This document shows, one piece after another, positions 28,298 to 37,502 of a stretch of DNA of 64,000 nt. The first letter of the stretch is position 1. Every line of letters begins with the position of its first letter. Source of the stretch: Crateriforma conspicua (GTDB lineage: Bacteria > Planctomycetota > Planctomycetia > Pirellulales > Pirellulaceae); assembly GCF_007752935.1 (NCBI RefSeq), contig NZ_CP036319.1:5312501-5376500 (forward strand). The letters run 5' to 3'. The position numbers were made by a program, and so were the translations under genes. The notes below the pieces were generated by a model. That model ran no database searches, was not told the DNA's origin, and saw only the letters and a list, made by a program, of their open reading frames with translations.

Positions 28298-29422
28298 GTG
28301 CTAGGTGCTTTGATTCAGTACTGGTCCGATCGGCGAGTCCGACGCGGACGCAACGGTGAAAGCGTTCTGACGCGACAACAATTCAATCACGAATTGACTC
28401 GCGAACGAATCCGCGCCACCCGACGTTCCATCCCGTTCTGCTTGCTGAACGTGGAATTGACGGCCGAGGCCGATCGATCGAATAACCGCCGGAAACTGGT
28501 TCGCTTGCTGAACCGTAACCTGCGGATCACGGATCAAATCGGCCAGTTGAACCGAAACCAATTCGGCGTGCTGTTGGTGGATACGCCGGAAATGGGCGGC
28601 CGAGCTTGCTTGGACCGCCTGACCCGCCTGTTCGATGGCGTCCAATTGGACGTTCGATTGTCGCTGCGGGTCCACGACCCCGAGGGCTTCGACAGCGACG
28701 ACGATTATCCCGGCGATGGCGATCGCCGCGGTGAAACGCCGACCACCCGCCAATGGTCTCCGGAAACCGATGCCGGGCCGGTGGAAGTGTCAACGGAATC
28801 ACCGATGACTTCGGGCAAGACGATTCAATCGGCGCTCAAGCGATCGGTCGATGTGATTGGCGCTTCGGTGGGACTGATTTTGACCGGGCCGATCATTCTG
28901 GGCTCCATGGCGGCGGTCAAACTGACCAGCCCCGGCCCGGCGATGTTCACCCAAACCCGCGAAGGCTATCGCGGACGTCCTTTTACGATCTACAAGTTGC
29001 GCACGATGATCGTGGACGCGGAAAGCCAACAGGCGGCGCTTCGCGAACAAAGCCATCGCGACGGTCCCGCTTTCAAGATTGAACGCGATCCCCGTGTGAC
29101 GAGTGTGGGCCACTTGTTTCGCGTCACCTGCATCGACGAACTGCCACAGTTATGGAACGTGCTGAAGGGTGACATGTCGCTGGTCGGACCGCGACCGCTG
29201 CCCTGGCATGAAAGCCGCGCCTGCAGCCACTGGCACCGCCGCCGCCTGGACGTCAAACCGGGCATGACCTGTTATTGGCAGGTCGATAAGGAAGCCGCCG
29301 AGACGTTTGACGACTGGATGCGGATGGATCTTCGCTACGTCGATCGCACCGGACTGCTGGGTGACTTTCGCCTGATCGCCCAAACCGTCACCGTTCCGAT
29401 ATTGGGACGAGGTAGTCGGTAG
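28298..29422 (+). CDS. Polyprenyl-phosphate sugar transferase with degenerate GGDEF-like N-terminus
   Basis: The C-terminal two thirds are an initiating sugar-1-phosphate transferase. It has one membrane hairpin (SVDVIGASVGLILTGPIILGS), then KLTSPGPAMFTQTREGYRGR, FTIYKLRTMIVDAE, ELPQLWNVLKGDMSLVGPRPL and DVKPGMTCYWQV, as in WcaJ/CpsE-like enzymes that load the first sugar on undecaprenyl phosphate. Unusually only one membrane region is present. Residues about 18-125 resemble a GGDEF domain: LTRQQFNHELTRERIRATRR, then DQIGQLNRNQFGVLLVDTP where the signature RxGGDEF is replaced by QLNRNQF. Catalysis of c-di-GMP synthesis is therefore impossible here. GTG 28298 is the start. The gene overlaps the next by one base (TAGTG). 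Confidence 0.85.
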   Translation: MLGALIQYWSDRRVRRGRNGESVLTRQQFNHELTRERIRATRRSIPFCLLNVELTAEADRSNNRRKLVRLLNRNLRITDQIGQLNRNQFGVLLVDTPEMGGRACLDRLTRLFDGVQLDVRLSLRVHDPEGFDSDDDYPGDGDRRGETPTTRQWSPETDAGPVEVSTESPMTSGKTIQSALKRSVDVIGASVGLILTGPIILGSMAAVKLTSPGPAMFTQTREGYRGRPFTIYKLRTMIVDAESQQAALREQSHRDGPAFKIERDPRVTSVGHLFRVTCIDELPQLWNVLKGDMSLVGPRPLPWHESRACSHWHRRRLDVKPGMTCYWQVDKEAAETFDDWMRMDLRYVDRTGLLGDFRLIAQTVTVPILGRGSR

Positions 29423-30777
29423 TGGACACGCAAGACGACAGGGATCGCGTCGACGGCGATGCCTCGTCGTCCGGTGACATGGATACCAATCCCGCCATTG
29501 ATCGGCCGTCAACCGAGGGGCCCTGGGTGTCAAACACTTTGGGCGATTCAGTCGGTCAACCGCTGGATGTGCGGGTCGTCTTCATGACGCACTACATCCC
29601 TCTGTATCAAGTGCGTGTGTTGCAATCGATCGCAGCATCGGTTCGTGAATTTCACGTCTTGCTCAGCACGCCGATCGAGCCAAACCGCGACTTTCAAGTG
29701 GATTGGTCGGGGCTGAACGTCAACGTTCAAAAGAACTTCATGCTCCGCCGACCGTGGAAGCACACATCCGGTTTCGTTGACGACCTTTACGTGCACTTTC
29801 CCACCGACACCCAGGCTCAGCTTCGCCGCCTACGTCCCGATGTGGTGATGTCACTGGAATTGGGCGCCCGCAGCGTCGGCGCCGCACAGTACTGTCGAAG
29901 AAACCCCGATGCAAAGCTGATCCTTTGCACTTACATGTCGGAACATTCCGAACAGGGACGCGGATGGATGCGACGTGTGCTGCGTCGTCGATTGATCCGT
30001 CAAGCCGACGCGGTCACCTACAACGGGCCATCATGCCTTCGCTATCTGCGGGATCGCTTGTTGGTGCCAGGGCCGAAACTCTTTCCGTTACCCTACGCCG
30101 CCGACGATCGCGTGTTCGCGGTCGATCCGCCCAACAGCGCAACATCGGATGGGTCGCGTCCGTTGGGCAAGCTGTTGTGCATCGGTCAATTGAGTGACCG
30201 GAAAGGCGTCATCCCGCTGGCGGAGCAATTGGTCGCGTACTGCCGCCAGAATCCCAATCGGCATATCGAATTGACGTTTGCCGGCGATGGCCCCAAGCGT
30301 CACGAATTGGAATCGATGGTCACGCCGGACAATCTGCAGTTCCGCCTGATTGGCAACGTCGCGTCGACCGAGCTACGCAAGACACTGGCGGTTCACGACG
30401 CGGTGATCTCGCCCACCCTTGCCGACGAATGGTTGCTGGTGGTCAACGAAGCACTTCATGCGGGCGTTCCCGTCATCGGCAGTGTTTATGCACAGGCGGT
30501 GACCACCTTGGTGCAAGACGACGTCAACGGTTGGCGTTTCGACCCCTTGAAGGACGCCAGCATTGCGTCGGCAATGGACCGGTATTTCGATACCAATGAC
30601 GTGGCCTGGAACGCGATGCGTCAGGCGGCATTCCAATCGGTGCGTGAACGAACGCCGCATTGGGCGGCCTCCGGTGCGATCCGCGCGATTCATGCACTGA
30701 AGGCCGACCCGTGGCGTCTGCCAGACCCGGAATTGCGTTCGCGGATGACGGCAAAACTGGCGGTATCCCAACCATGA
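29422..30777 (+). CDS. Family 4 glycosyltransferase
   Basis: The 451-residue enzyme has a GT-B layout. The N-terminal half carries VFMTHYIPLYQVRVLQSIAAS after about 45 polar residues. The C-terminal half has LLCIGQLSDRKGVIPLAEQL, a GDGPKRHELE loop, and the ADEWLLVVNEALHAGVPVIGS donor-binding segment with the spaced glutamates of GT4 enzymes. It would add a sugar to the growing lipid-linked repeat unit of the polysaccharide. GTG 29422 overlaps the stop of the sugar transferase by one base and has GAGG upstream. Its stop overlaps the next start as ATGA. Donor and acceptor are unknown. Confidence 0.9.
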   Translation: MDTQDDRDRVDGDASSSGDMDTNPAIDRPSTEGPWVSNTLGDSVGQPLDVRVVFMTHYIPLYQVRVLQSIAASVREFHVLLSTPIEPNRDFQVDWSGLNVNVQKNFMLRRPWKHTSGFVDDLYVHFPTDTQAQLRRLRPDVVMSLELGARSVGAAQYCRRNPDAKLILCTYMSEHSEQGRGWMRRVLRRRLIRQADAVTYNGPSCLRYLRDRLLVPGPKLFPLPYAADDRVFAVDPPNSATSDGSRPLGKLLCIGQLSDRKGVIPLAEQLVAYCRQNPNRHIELTFAGDGPKRHELESMVTPDNLQFRLIGNVASTELRKTLAVHDAVISPTLADEWLLVVNEALHAGVPVIGSVYAQAVTTLVQDDVNGWRFDPLKDASIASAMDRYFDTNDVAWNAMRQAAFQSVRERTPHWAASGAIRAIHALKADPWRLPDPELRSRMTAKLAVSQP

Positions 30778-31805
30778 ATCGCCCCATCGCAAGCCTATCA
30801 CTGGACCTGGATAACCGCTGGGCCTATCTGCGCGCCGCCGGCCGCGATGATTGGATGAATCGCCCAAGCTATCTGCCCATGGCGGTCGACCGAATCGTCG
30901 ATGTACTGGGCGAACTGAACCTACCACTGACGGTCTTTCTTGTCGGTCGTGACTTGACAAACAAGGCGGACTGCGACGCGATTCGGCGGTTCGATTCGAT
31001 TCATTGGGAACCGGCCAACCATTCCCTGAATCATCTGCCGTGGATGCACACGATGCCCCCGGATCAGATCGAAGAAGAGATCGCAATCACCGAGACACGA
31101 ATCGTCGACTTGCTGGGCATCCGTCCGTACGGATTTCGCGGCCCCGGTTTCAGCTGCCCTCCCGAAGTCTTGAGCGTCTTACAAGAACGGGGTTACCTGT
31201 ACGATGCGTCATCCTTTCCCACATCGGTCGCACCAATCGCCCGTTGGTTCTTCATGCTAAAAACGGGCTTGAAAGGCCAGCAAAAAGACAAAGCTAAACA
31301 GCTGTACGGTGGATTCGGGTCGATGCTAAAGCCCAATCGCCCCCACCGGTTGCACAACACTGCACCGGAGTTCTGGGAGATCCCGGTATCCGTCATGCCG
31401 TTGACGCGTCTGCCGATCCACATGAGCTATCTGTGTTACCTGGCCAGTTTTTCGGTCGCCGCGGCCAAGATGTATTTCTCATCGGTCGTACGTTTGGCAA
31501 CGCTGACCGGAACGCCGATTTCATTGTTGTTGCACCCACCGGATTTTTTCGGGCATGAAGACGCCGACGACCTGAGCTATTTGCCGGGAATGTCGATGGC
31601 ACGCGACGACAAACTTCGATTCGTCCGCTGGGCTTTGGAAAGTCTCAGCGGCCGCTTCGAAGTTCGCAGAATGATCGACCAGCTGCACTCACTTGCACCG
31701 GAGACGGTTTCGGCGATCACCCAAGCGGATCTGAAACATCACGAATCCGGCGAGTCTCATTCCCCCGTACCGGACCGCGTTGTGGACGCGGCAACGACAC
31801 CATGA
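30774..31805 (+). CDS. Polysaccharide deacetylase (NodB homology) family protein
   Basis: This 343-residue enzyme shows the NodB motifs: an early Asp pair in ASLSLDLDNRW, the metal-binding HSLNH (EPANHSLNHLPW), the GIRPYGFRGPGFSCP block and a late LLLHPPDFF with the catalytic His. It would remove acetyl groups from an N-acetylated sugar of the polysaccharide or its lipid-linked precursor. No signal peptide is visible, so it probably acts in the cytoplasm. ATG 30774 overlaps the previous stop by four bases; the frame upstream of it is an overlap artefact. The stop overlaps the next start the same way. Confidence 0.9.
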   Translation: MNRPIASLSLDLDNRWAYLRAAGRDDWMNRPSYLPMAVDRIVDVLGELNLPLTVFLVGRDLTNKADCDAIRRFDSIHWEPANHSLNHLPWMHTMPPDQIEEEIAITETRIVDLLGIRPYGFRGPGFSCPPEVLSVLQERGYLYDASSFPTSVAPIARWFFMLKTGLKGQQKDKAKQLYGGFGSMLKPNRPHRLHNTAPEFWEIPVSVMPLTRLPIHMSYLCYLASFSVAAAKMYFSSVVRLATLTGTPISLLLHPPDFFGHEDADDLSYLPGMSMARDDKLRFVRWALESLSGRFEVRRMIDQLHSLAPETVSAITQADLKHHESGESHSPVPDRVVDAATTP

Positions 31806-32608
31806 TCGACCTTGGCAAGAAAAGCGTTCTGGGCATCGAAGTCAACGCCATTGATTACGAAGCCGCCGTCGCCCGTGTGATCGATTCCGCCAAGCGGCAA
31901 CAACCGATGTCGGTGACCGCGTTGGCGGTTCATGGCGTGATGACCGGTGTCCAGGACAAGACCCATCGATATCGACTGAACCGGTTTGATCTGGTCTGTC
32001 CCGACGGCCAACCGGTTCGCTGGGCATTGAATTCGCTTCACGGACTTAGTCTTCCAGACCGTGTCTATGGCCCAGAATTAACACTGCGTCTGTGTGCGGC
32101 TGCGTCCAAGGAAGATGTTTCGATCTTTCTGTTCGGTGCCACGGAAGAAATGCTGAAGCAGTTTGCGGACAACCTGACCGAAAAGTTCGATGGATTGCGG
32201 ATCGCCGGAATCCGCGCTTCACGATTTCGTCAGATTTCACCTGAGGAACGTGACGACTTGGTCGACGAGATTCGCAGCAGCGGGGCTCAAATGTGTTTTG
32301 TCGGCTTGGGATGCCCACGACAAGAGATCTTTGCCTACGAGATGCGAGATCGCCTGGGCATGCCGCTAATTGCGGTCGGTGCGGCGTTCGCCTTTCACGC
32401 CGGAATGCTGGACCAGGCACCGCGGTGGATGCAGGACCGTGGTCTGGAATGGTTTTATCGACTGACCAAGGAACCGGGGCGTTTGTGGCGTCGATACGTG
32501 TTGCTGAACCCTGCGTACTTGTCACTGTTGGCGATGCAAAAGCTTGGGCTTCGACGGGAAAGCGGGCTCGAAGAATCCAAACCCACCGACGATTTGCTTT
32601 TCGGCTGA
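31802..32608 (+). CDS. WecG/TagA/CpsF-type glycosyltransferase (GT26)
   Basis: The 268-residue protein shows LGIEVNAIDYEAAVARVI at the start, FDLVCPDGQPVRWAL with the DG-x-P donor motif, then VYGPELTLRLC, IFLFGATEEML and CFVGLGCPRQEIFAYE, which are diagnostic of this family (UDP-ManNAcA or UDP-ManNAc transferases of ECA and teichoic acid synthesis). It probably adds the second sugar to the lipid-linked acceptor. ATG 31802 overlaps the deacetylase stop as ATGA. It ends the operon: a 118-base gap follows before the next gene. The exact sugar is not known. Confidence 0.92.
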   Translation: MIDLGKKSVLGIEVNAIDYEAAVARVIDSAKRQQPMSVTALAVHGVMTGVQDKTHRYRLNRFDLVCPDGQPVRWALNSLHGLSLPDRVYGPELTLRLCAAASKEDVSIFLFGATEEMLKQFADNLTEKFDGLRIAGIRASRFRQISPEERDDLVDEIRSSGAQMCFVGLGCPRQEIFAYEMRDRLGMPLIAVGAAFAFHAGMLDQAPRWMQDRGLEWFYRLTKEPGRLWRRYVLLNPAYLSLLAMQKLGLRRESGLEESKPTDDLLFG

Positions 32609-32726
32609 CCCTCAGGATTGGCAAAGCGGTCCCGGGCCAAAACCCGGCGGGCGGCGAGCGGATTGGCTAGACTTGCACTTCTTCAAGTTTCCCTTCCCGC
32701 TCAGTTCATTACCCCCCGCCACGAGC

Positions 32727-33773
32727 ATGAAACGTTTTCCGCTTGCAATTCTCGCCTTGTGTCTGATCGGCCTGTCGGTGATGTCCGGCCTAAAGGTCGG
32801 CGATCCGCCCGGCGTTCAAATGCATCAGCATGCCAAGGCGTTTCTGTCGACACTGGACAAGGACCAAGCCTCTCAAGCGGTCATTCCCTTCGACGATGAA
32901 CGCCGCGTCCAATGGCACTTCATCCCGATGAAGACACGTAAGGGCTTGATGCTGGGGGACATGACCGAAGCCCAACGCACCGGTGCCCTGCGTCTGCTGC
33001 GTGCCGCACTTAGCGAAGTCGGCTATCGGAAAGCGGACCAGATCCGAAGCATGGAACAAGTGCTGAACGTCCTGGAAGGCGATGGTGGCAATTGGACACG
33101 CGACCCGATGAAGTATTACGTCACGGTATTCGGCGAACCCGATGACCAGAAACCGTGGGGGCTGAGCTTCGAAGGTCACCACCTCTCGCTGAACTTCGTG
33201 TGTCGTGGCGGCCGAATCGTCGATAGCACGCCACAATTCATGGCATCGAACCCTGCGACCTTGATGAACGAGGTGGAGGACCCGAGTGTCGCCCTGCACA
33301 AAGGGGCTCGGATTCTGCGTGACGAAGAACAGTTGGGTTTCGATCTGGTCAATTCGCTGACCGACACTCAAAAGTCTGACGCGATCATCGCTGAAAAAGC
33401 TCTCTCGGAGATTCGTTTCGCCGGTCAGGCGCAAGCGGACGTCACCGCCCCCGAAGGCATCCGATATCAAAAACTGGATGCGGACCAACAACAGATCCTG
33501 CAGCGTTTGGTTGATACCTATATCGATGTGGTCCCCGAACCCGTCGCGGTGGCACGTCGTGACGGGATTGCGGAAAACGGTTGGAACCAAATCCACTTCG
33601 CGTGGGCCGGGGCCACCGAACCGGGCATCGGCCACTACTACCGTGTCCAAGGCAAGAGCTTTTTGATCGAGTTCGTGAACACCCAATCCGACGCGGTTGG
33701 CAATCCGGCAAACCACATCCACTGTGTCTGGCGCGACCTGACCGGCGATTTCGACTTGCCGCCTTCACAATAG
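32727..33773 (+). CDS. DUF3500-family secreted protein
   Basis: From ATG 32727 the 348-residue protein begins with a signal peptide or membrane anchor (KRFPLAILALCLIGLSVMSGL). The rest matches DUF3500: KTRKGLMLGDMTEAQR, YYVTVFGEPDDQKPWGLSFEGHHLSLNF, and near the end NQIHFAWAGATEPGIGHYYRVQG followed by NHIHCVWRD. The conserved His and Asp residues suggest a metal- or ligand-binding pocket, but the family function is not established. A longer frame to 32544 overlaps the previous gene and is not used. A small unknown gene starts eight bases after the stop. Confidence 0.88.
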   Translation: MKRFPLAILALCLIGLSVMSGLKVGDPPGVQMHQHAKAFLSTLDKDQASQAVIPFDDERRVQWHFIPMKTRKGLMLGDMTEAQRTGALRLLRAALSEVGYRKADQIRSMEQVLNVLEGDGGNWTRDPMKYYVTVFGEPDDQKPWGLSFEGHHLSLNFVCRGGRIVDSTPQFMASNPATLMNEVEDPSVALHKGARILRDEEQLGFDLVNSLTDTQKSDAIIAEKALSEIRFAGQAQADVTAPEGIRYQKLDADQQQILQRLVDTYIDVVPEPVAVARRDGIAENGWNQIHFAWAGATEPGIGHYYRVQGKSFLIEFVNTQSDAVGNPANHIHCVWRDLTGDFDLPPSQ

Positions 33774-33780
33774 TGGAGAC

Positions 33781-34197
33781 ATGCTCCACTTCATTCGACA
33801 AATTCGACAGCGATGGGACGACTGGTGCGGTGATCGAGAAATGGAGTTGTCGATCCGCCGACATCTGACCGAGCATGGCTATTTCGGAACCACGGCCAAG
33901 CTCCGGTCGGTGCGATTGATCGCGGTCCAGCGTCCTGGCTGGCAACAGGTTTTTCGGTTCGAGGCGACCGCCAGGGTCAATCCAGAATCCGCCCAGTTTT
34001 CGGAGGCCTTCTCCGATGACCCGACGGACACCGCCGCGATTTATCATGAATTGTTCGGCCTTGTCCGCGAAGACTTGCGTGCCAAAATCAGTGACACGCG
34101 CGTGTTTGACGATTCCGGTGAACGTGCCGAACTGTTTCGCCGCTGGAGCGATGGCATGATTCGGCTGCGGGGTGCGCACGGTTTGGCCGACAGTTGA
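33781..34197 (+). CDS. Unknown 138-aa protein
   Basis: I do not recognise a family. The protein is charged, with many Arg, Asp and Glu (WDDWCGDREMELSIRRHL, and SDDPTDTAAIYHELFGLVREDLRAKI), no signal peptide and no membrane helix, so it should be cytosolic. ATG 33781 lies just eight bases after the DUF3500 stop, suggesting co-transcription. A YHELFGLVREDLRAK helix near the C-terminus is the most regular element. The M28 peptidase gene begins 173 bases later. Confidence 0.65.
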   Translation: MLHFIRQIRQRWDDWCGDREMELSIRRHLTEHGYFGTTAKLRSVRLIAVQRPGWQQVFRFEATARVNPESAQFSEAFSDDPTDTAAIYHELFGLVREDLRAKISDTRVFDDSGERAELFRRWSDGMIRLRGAHGLADS

Positions 34198-34369
34198 TCA
34201 CAGACGCACCAACGGGCTGATCGTTTGCTGCAACTCTGATGAGCCCGCGATCGGTACCGTCGCCCCAGCGTATTCCTACAGCCTTGACGAATCGTCCCTG
34301 TTCCGTCGTGCGGTGCACGTCGCGAAACACGGCCTTTCTAGATTCCCATTTTGGAACTTCGCTTTCGCC

Positions 34370-37300
34370 ATGAATCGACGACTGCACTTTTTTGTCACGT
34401 TCGCAACAGTCTTCCTCATCGCGAAAGCATCGGCTGACGGCCCGCCGTCCGTTGGAAACGGCGAAGATGTGCCGCTAATGGGCAAAGTTCGTCAAATCAC
34501 TTTTGAAGGTCGCCGCGCGGGGGAAGGCTACTTCAGCCCTGACGCTTCCAAGATGGTGTTCCAAAGCGAACGTGATCCAGAAAACCCCTTCTATCAGATT
34601 TACTGGATGGATCTTGGAACGGGGGATATCGAAAGGGTTTCTCCCGGCATCGGAAAAACCACCTGCGCTTGGATCCATCCTGAGGGCAAACAAGTTCTGT
34701 TCGCCAGCACGCACGACGATCCGGAAGCCCAAGCGAAACAACAGGCCGAATTGGACTTTCGCGCGTCGGGGAAAAGCCGCCGATATTCTTGGGACTATGA
34801 CCCCCATTTTGATCTGTACGTTTGGGATTCAACCAATGGACAGTACACACGTCTGACGCATGAACACGGCTACGACGCCGAAGCAAGCTTCAGCCCCGAT
34901 GGCGATCAAATCGTTTTTGCCTCCAATCGATCCGCCTTCCAAAACGAATTAACTGAGACGCAGCAACAGCGTTTTGAAACCGACCCGTCGGTCATGATGG
35001 AACTGTACATCATGGACGCCGACGGAACGAATGTCCGACGGCTGACCGATGTTCCCGGCTATGACGGCGGGCCCTTCTTTTCGCCCGATGGTCAACGCAT
35101 CTGCTGGCGACGGTTCGGTGAAGACGGCGCGACGGCCGAGATTTACACCATGCGGACCGACGGGACCGATGTGCAACGTCTTACAGATTTGGGCGTGATG
35201 AGCTGGGCACCGTTTTATCACCCCAGCGGTGACTACCTTGTTTTCACGACGAACAAACACGGCTTCGGCAACTTCGAGCTTTACTTGGTGCGTGCCGACG
35301 GCAACAGCGACCCCGTACGTGTCACGGATGCCGATGGATTTGATGGCCTTCCCGTCTTCTTGCCCGGCGGGGACCGCATCGCCTGGACGAACAATCGTGC
35401 GTCAGGCAATCAGTCTCAAATCTTCATGGCAAGCTGGAATGATGCGGAAGCAAGACGACGACTGGGGCTGGCGACGAACGACGATTCTGGTGATGACGCA
35501 GCCTTTGAATCCGACTTGGCAACCGCACGGCAAAACATCAGTGTCACATCCGGCGAATTTCAACCGGCCGATGCGGGACGTCACGTCGATTACCTGACGC
35601 GTCCGGAACTCGAAGGTCGTTTGACGGGGACCATCGGTGAAAAGAAAGCCACCGCCTACGTCGCAGCCTACCTTCAGCACTTGGGTTTCGAGCCGGCCGG
35701 TGAAGACGGAACGTTTTTCCAGTCCTTCGATTTCCCTGCCGGTTCCGAATTGACGGACGAAAATGTGATGTCCGCTCAACAGCAAGACGCGCTGCGTCTG
35801 GGCCAAGACTGGACGCCTCTCGGTTTTTCCGGCACCGGGTCTTTCGATGTGGGTGACGTTGTCTTCGCGGGCTACGGCATGACCGTTCCTGGCAGCGACG
35901 GTGTGGAGGAATACGACAGCTATGTCCATCTGGATGTGGATAACAAATGGGTCATGATCCTCCGTGACATGCCGCAAGACATCTCGGCGGATCGACGACA
36001 ACAATTGGCGCGCTACAGCGCACCACAAAGAAAAGCGTCTGTGGCTCGAGACCGTGGTGCCAAAGGCGTGATCTTTGTCGCCGGACCAAACAGCAAGGTG
36101 AAACGCGACCTGATTCGCTTTGACACCAGTGCATCACAGGCCGGTGTCAGCATCGCCGTGACGAGCATCAGCAACCGGCTGGCCGCATCTTGGTTCGATC
36201 GCGCCGGTAAAGACTTGAAATCTGCTCAGACGGCACTGGACGACGGATCAATGCAGATGGGTTTCGCACTGGAAGGCGTCAAGGTCAGTGCCAAGATTGG
36301 CATCAAACGATCCACCGGAACGGGACGCAATGTCATTGCACGACTGGCGGCCGATTCCCCCGACCACGCCGACGCCCCCGTGGTTATCTTGGGAGCCCAC
36401 ATCGATCACCTCGGTCGTGGTGGTGCTGGAAACAGCTTGGCCACTGGCGATGATGAAGATCAGATTCACTACGGGGCCGATGACAATGCCAGCGGCGTTG
36501 CAGCCATCTTAGAAATCGCTCAGTACCTGGCCTCGCAAAAAAGAAGCGGCAAGTTGGACGCAAAACGTGACTTGTTGATTGCCGCTTGGAGCGGTGAAGA
36601 ACTGGGGCTGTTCGGTTCCCAAGCCTTTGTTTCGGCTTATGCCGATCTGTACGGATCACCCGAAACGCATGATCCACACACGAACGATGCGCATGCACAT
36701 GCCTCCCACGGCGAACATGCGGAATCGGATACCTCCACGACCGTGGACATCGCGCATGCCCACGGTGCCCATCCCGGCCAGGATTCGCTGCGTGAAAGCA
36801 TCGCGGTCTACCTGAACTTGGATATGGTGGGGCGGCTGCGTGAAAGCTTGATCATTCAGGGCATCGGATCGTCCCCCGGTTTTGAATCTGAAGTCCAGCG
36901 GCGAAACATCCCGGTCGGCTTGACGTTGAAGCTGGATCGCACCAGCACGCGTCTGCCGACCGATGCATCCGCCTTTGTCACTCGAAGCGTTCCGATACTT
37001 TCGGGCTTTACCGGTGCCCACTCGGACTATCACACGCCGCGTGACGTGGCAAGCAAATTGAACTACGAGGGCCTATCGGATATCGCACAACTGTTCGGTT
37101 TGCTGACGCGTGGATTTTTGGTTGCCGATGCCGTACCCGAATTCCGCTTGGACGAAGGCGAACAAACGAAAGAGGTTCCAAGAGCACGTTTGACGGCCTA
37201 TCTGGGCACCATCCCAGACTACGCGTCGGGCGACATCAAAGGAGTCAAGCTCAGTGGTGTTGGAACCGATGGACCGGCCGACAAAGCTGGTGTCCAAGGT

Positions 37301-37459
37301 GGCGATATCATCATCAAACTGGCTGGCCGCACGATCGAAAACCTGTACGACTATACCTACGCCATCGAAGCACTGAAGATTGGTGAGAATGTCGAAATGG
37401 TCGTTCAGCGAGGCGATGAGGAAATCACGTTACAGATCACCCCGGGGTCTCGCGACTGA
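34370..37459 (+). CDS. Secreted M28 zinc peptidase with N-terminal beta-propeller and C-terminal PDZ
   Basis: From ATG 34370 the 1029-residue protein begins with a signal peptide (RLHFFVTFATVFLIAKASA). Six or so TolB/PD40-type propeller repeats follow, recognised by recurring FSPDG, IYWMD, IMDADGTNVRRLTD and TMRTDGTDVQRLTD. A PA-like insert (DVVFAGYGMTVPG) precedes the M28 zinc aminopeptidase domain with ligands in GAHIDHLG, YGADDNASG, WSGEELGLFGS, LNLDMVG and SDYHTPRD. The C-terminus is a PDZ domain (GVGTDGPADKAGVQGGDIIIKL). A His-rich loop (HTNDAHAHASHGEHAE) sits in the catalytic domain. The likely role is breakdown or remodelling of peptides outside the cell or in the periplasm. The frame extends upstream to 34172, overlapping the previous gene; I rejected that start. 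Confidence 0.93.
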   Translation: MNRRLHFFVTFATVFLIAKASADGPPSVGNGEDVPLMGKVRQITFEGRRAGEGYFSPDASKMVFQSERDPENPFYQIYWMDLGTGDIERVSPGIGKTTCAWIHPEGKQVLFASTHDDPEAQAKQQAELDFRASGKSRRYSWDYDPHFDLYVWDSTNGQYTRLTHEHGYDAEASFSPDGDQIVFASNRSAFQNELTETQQQRFETDPSVMMELYIMDADGTNVRRLTDVPGYDGGPFFSPDGQRICWRRFGEDGATAEIYTMRTDGTDVQRLTDLGVMSWAPFYHPSGDYLVFTTNKHGFGNFELYLVRADGNSDPVRVTDADGFDGLPVFLPGGDRIAWTNNRASGNQSQIFMASWNDAEARRRLGLATNDDSGDDAAFESDLATARQNISVTSGEFQPADAGRHVDYLTRPELEGRLTGTIGEKKATAYVAAYLQHLGFEPAGEDGTFFQSFDFPAGSELTDENVMSAQQQDALRLGQDWTPLGFSGTGSFDVGDVVFAGYGMTVPGSDGVEEYDSYVHLDVDNKWVMILRDMPQDISADRRQQLARYSAPQRKASVARDRGAKGVIFVAGPNSKVKRDLIRFDTSASQAGVSIAVTSISNRLAASWFDRAGKDLKSAQTALDDGSMQMGFALEGVKVSAKIGIKRSTGTGRNVIARLAADSPDHADAPVVILGAHIDHLGRGGAGNSLATGDDEDQIHYGADDNASGVAAILEIAQYLASQKRSGKLDAKRDLLIAAWSGEELGLFGSQAFVSAYADLYGSPETHDPHTNDAHAHASHGEHAESDTSTTVDIAHAHGAHPGQDSLRESIAVYLNLDMVGRLRESLIIQGIGSSPGFESEVQRRNIPVGLTLKLDRTSTRLPTDASAFVTRSVPILSGFTGAHSDYHTPRDVASKLNYEGLSDIAQLFGLLTRGFLVADAVPEFRLDEGEQTKEVPRARLTAYLGTIPDYASGDIKGVKLSGVGTDGPADKAGVQGGDIIIKLAGRTIENLYDYTYAIEALKIGENVEMVVQRGDEEITLQITPGSRD

Positions 37460-37502
37460 TGGCTTCCGCCGGCTTGCCACGCACCCGTGGCGCCGTGGCT
37501 GG

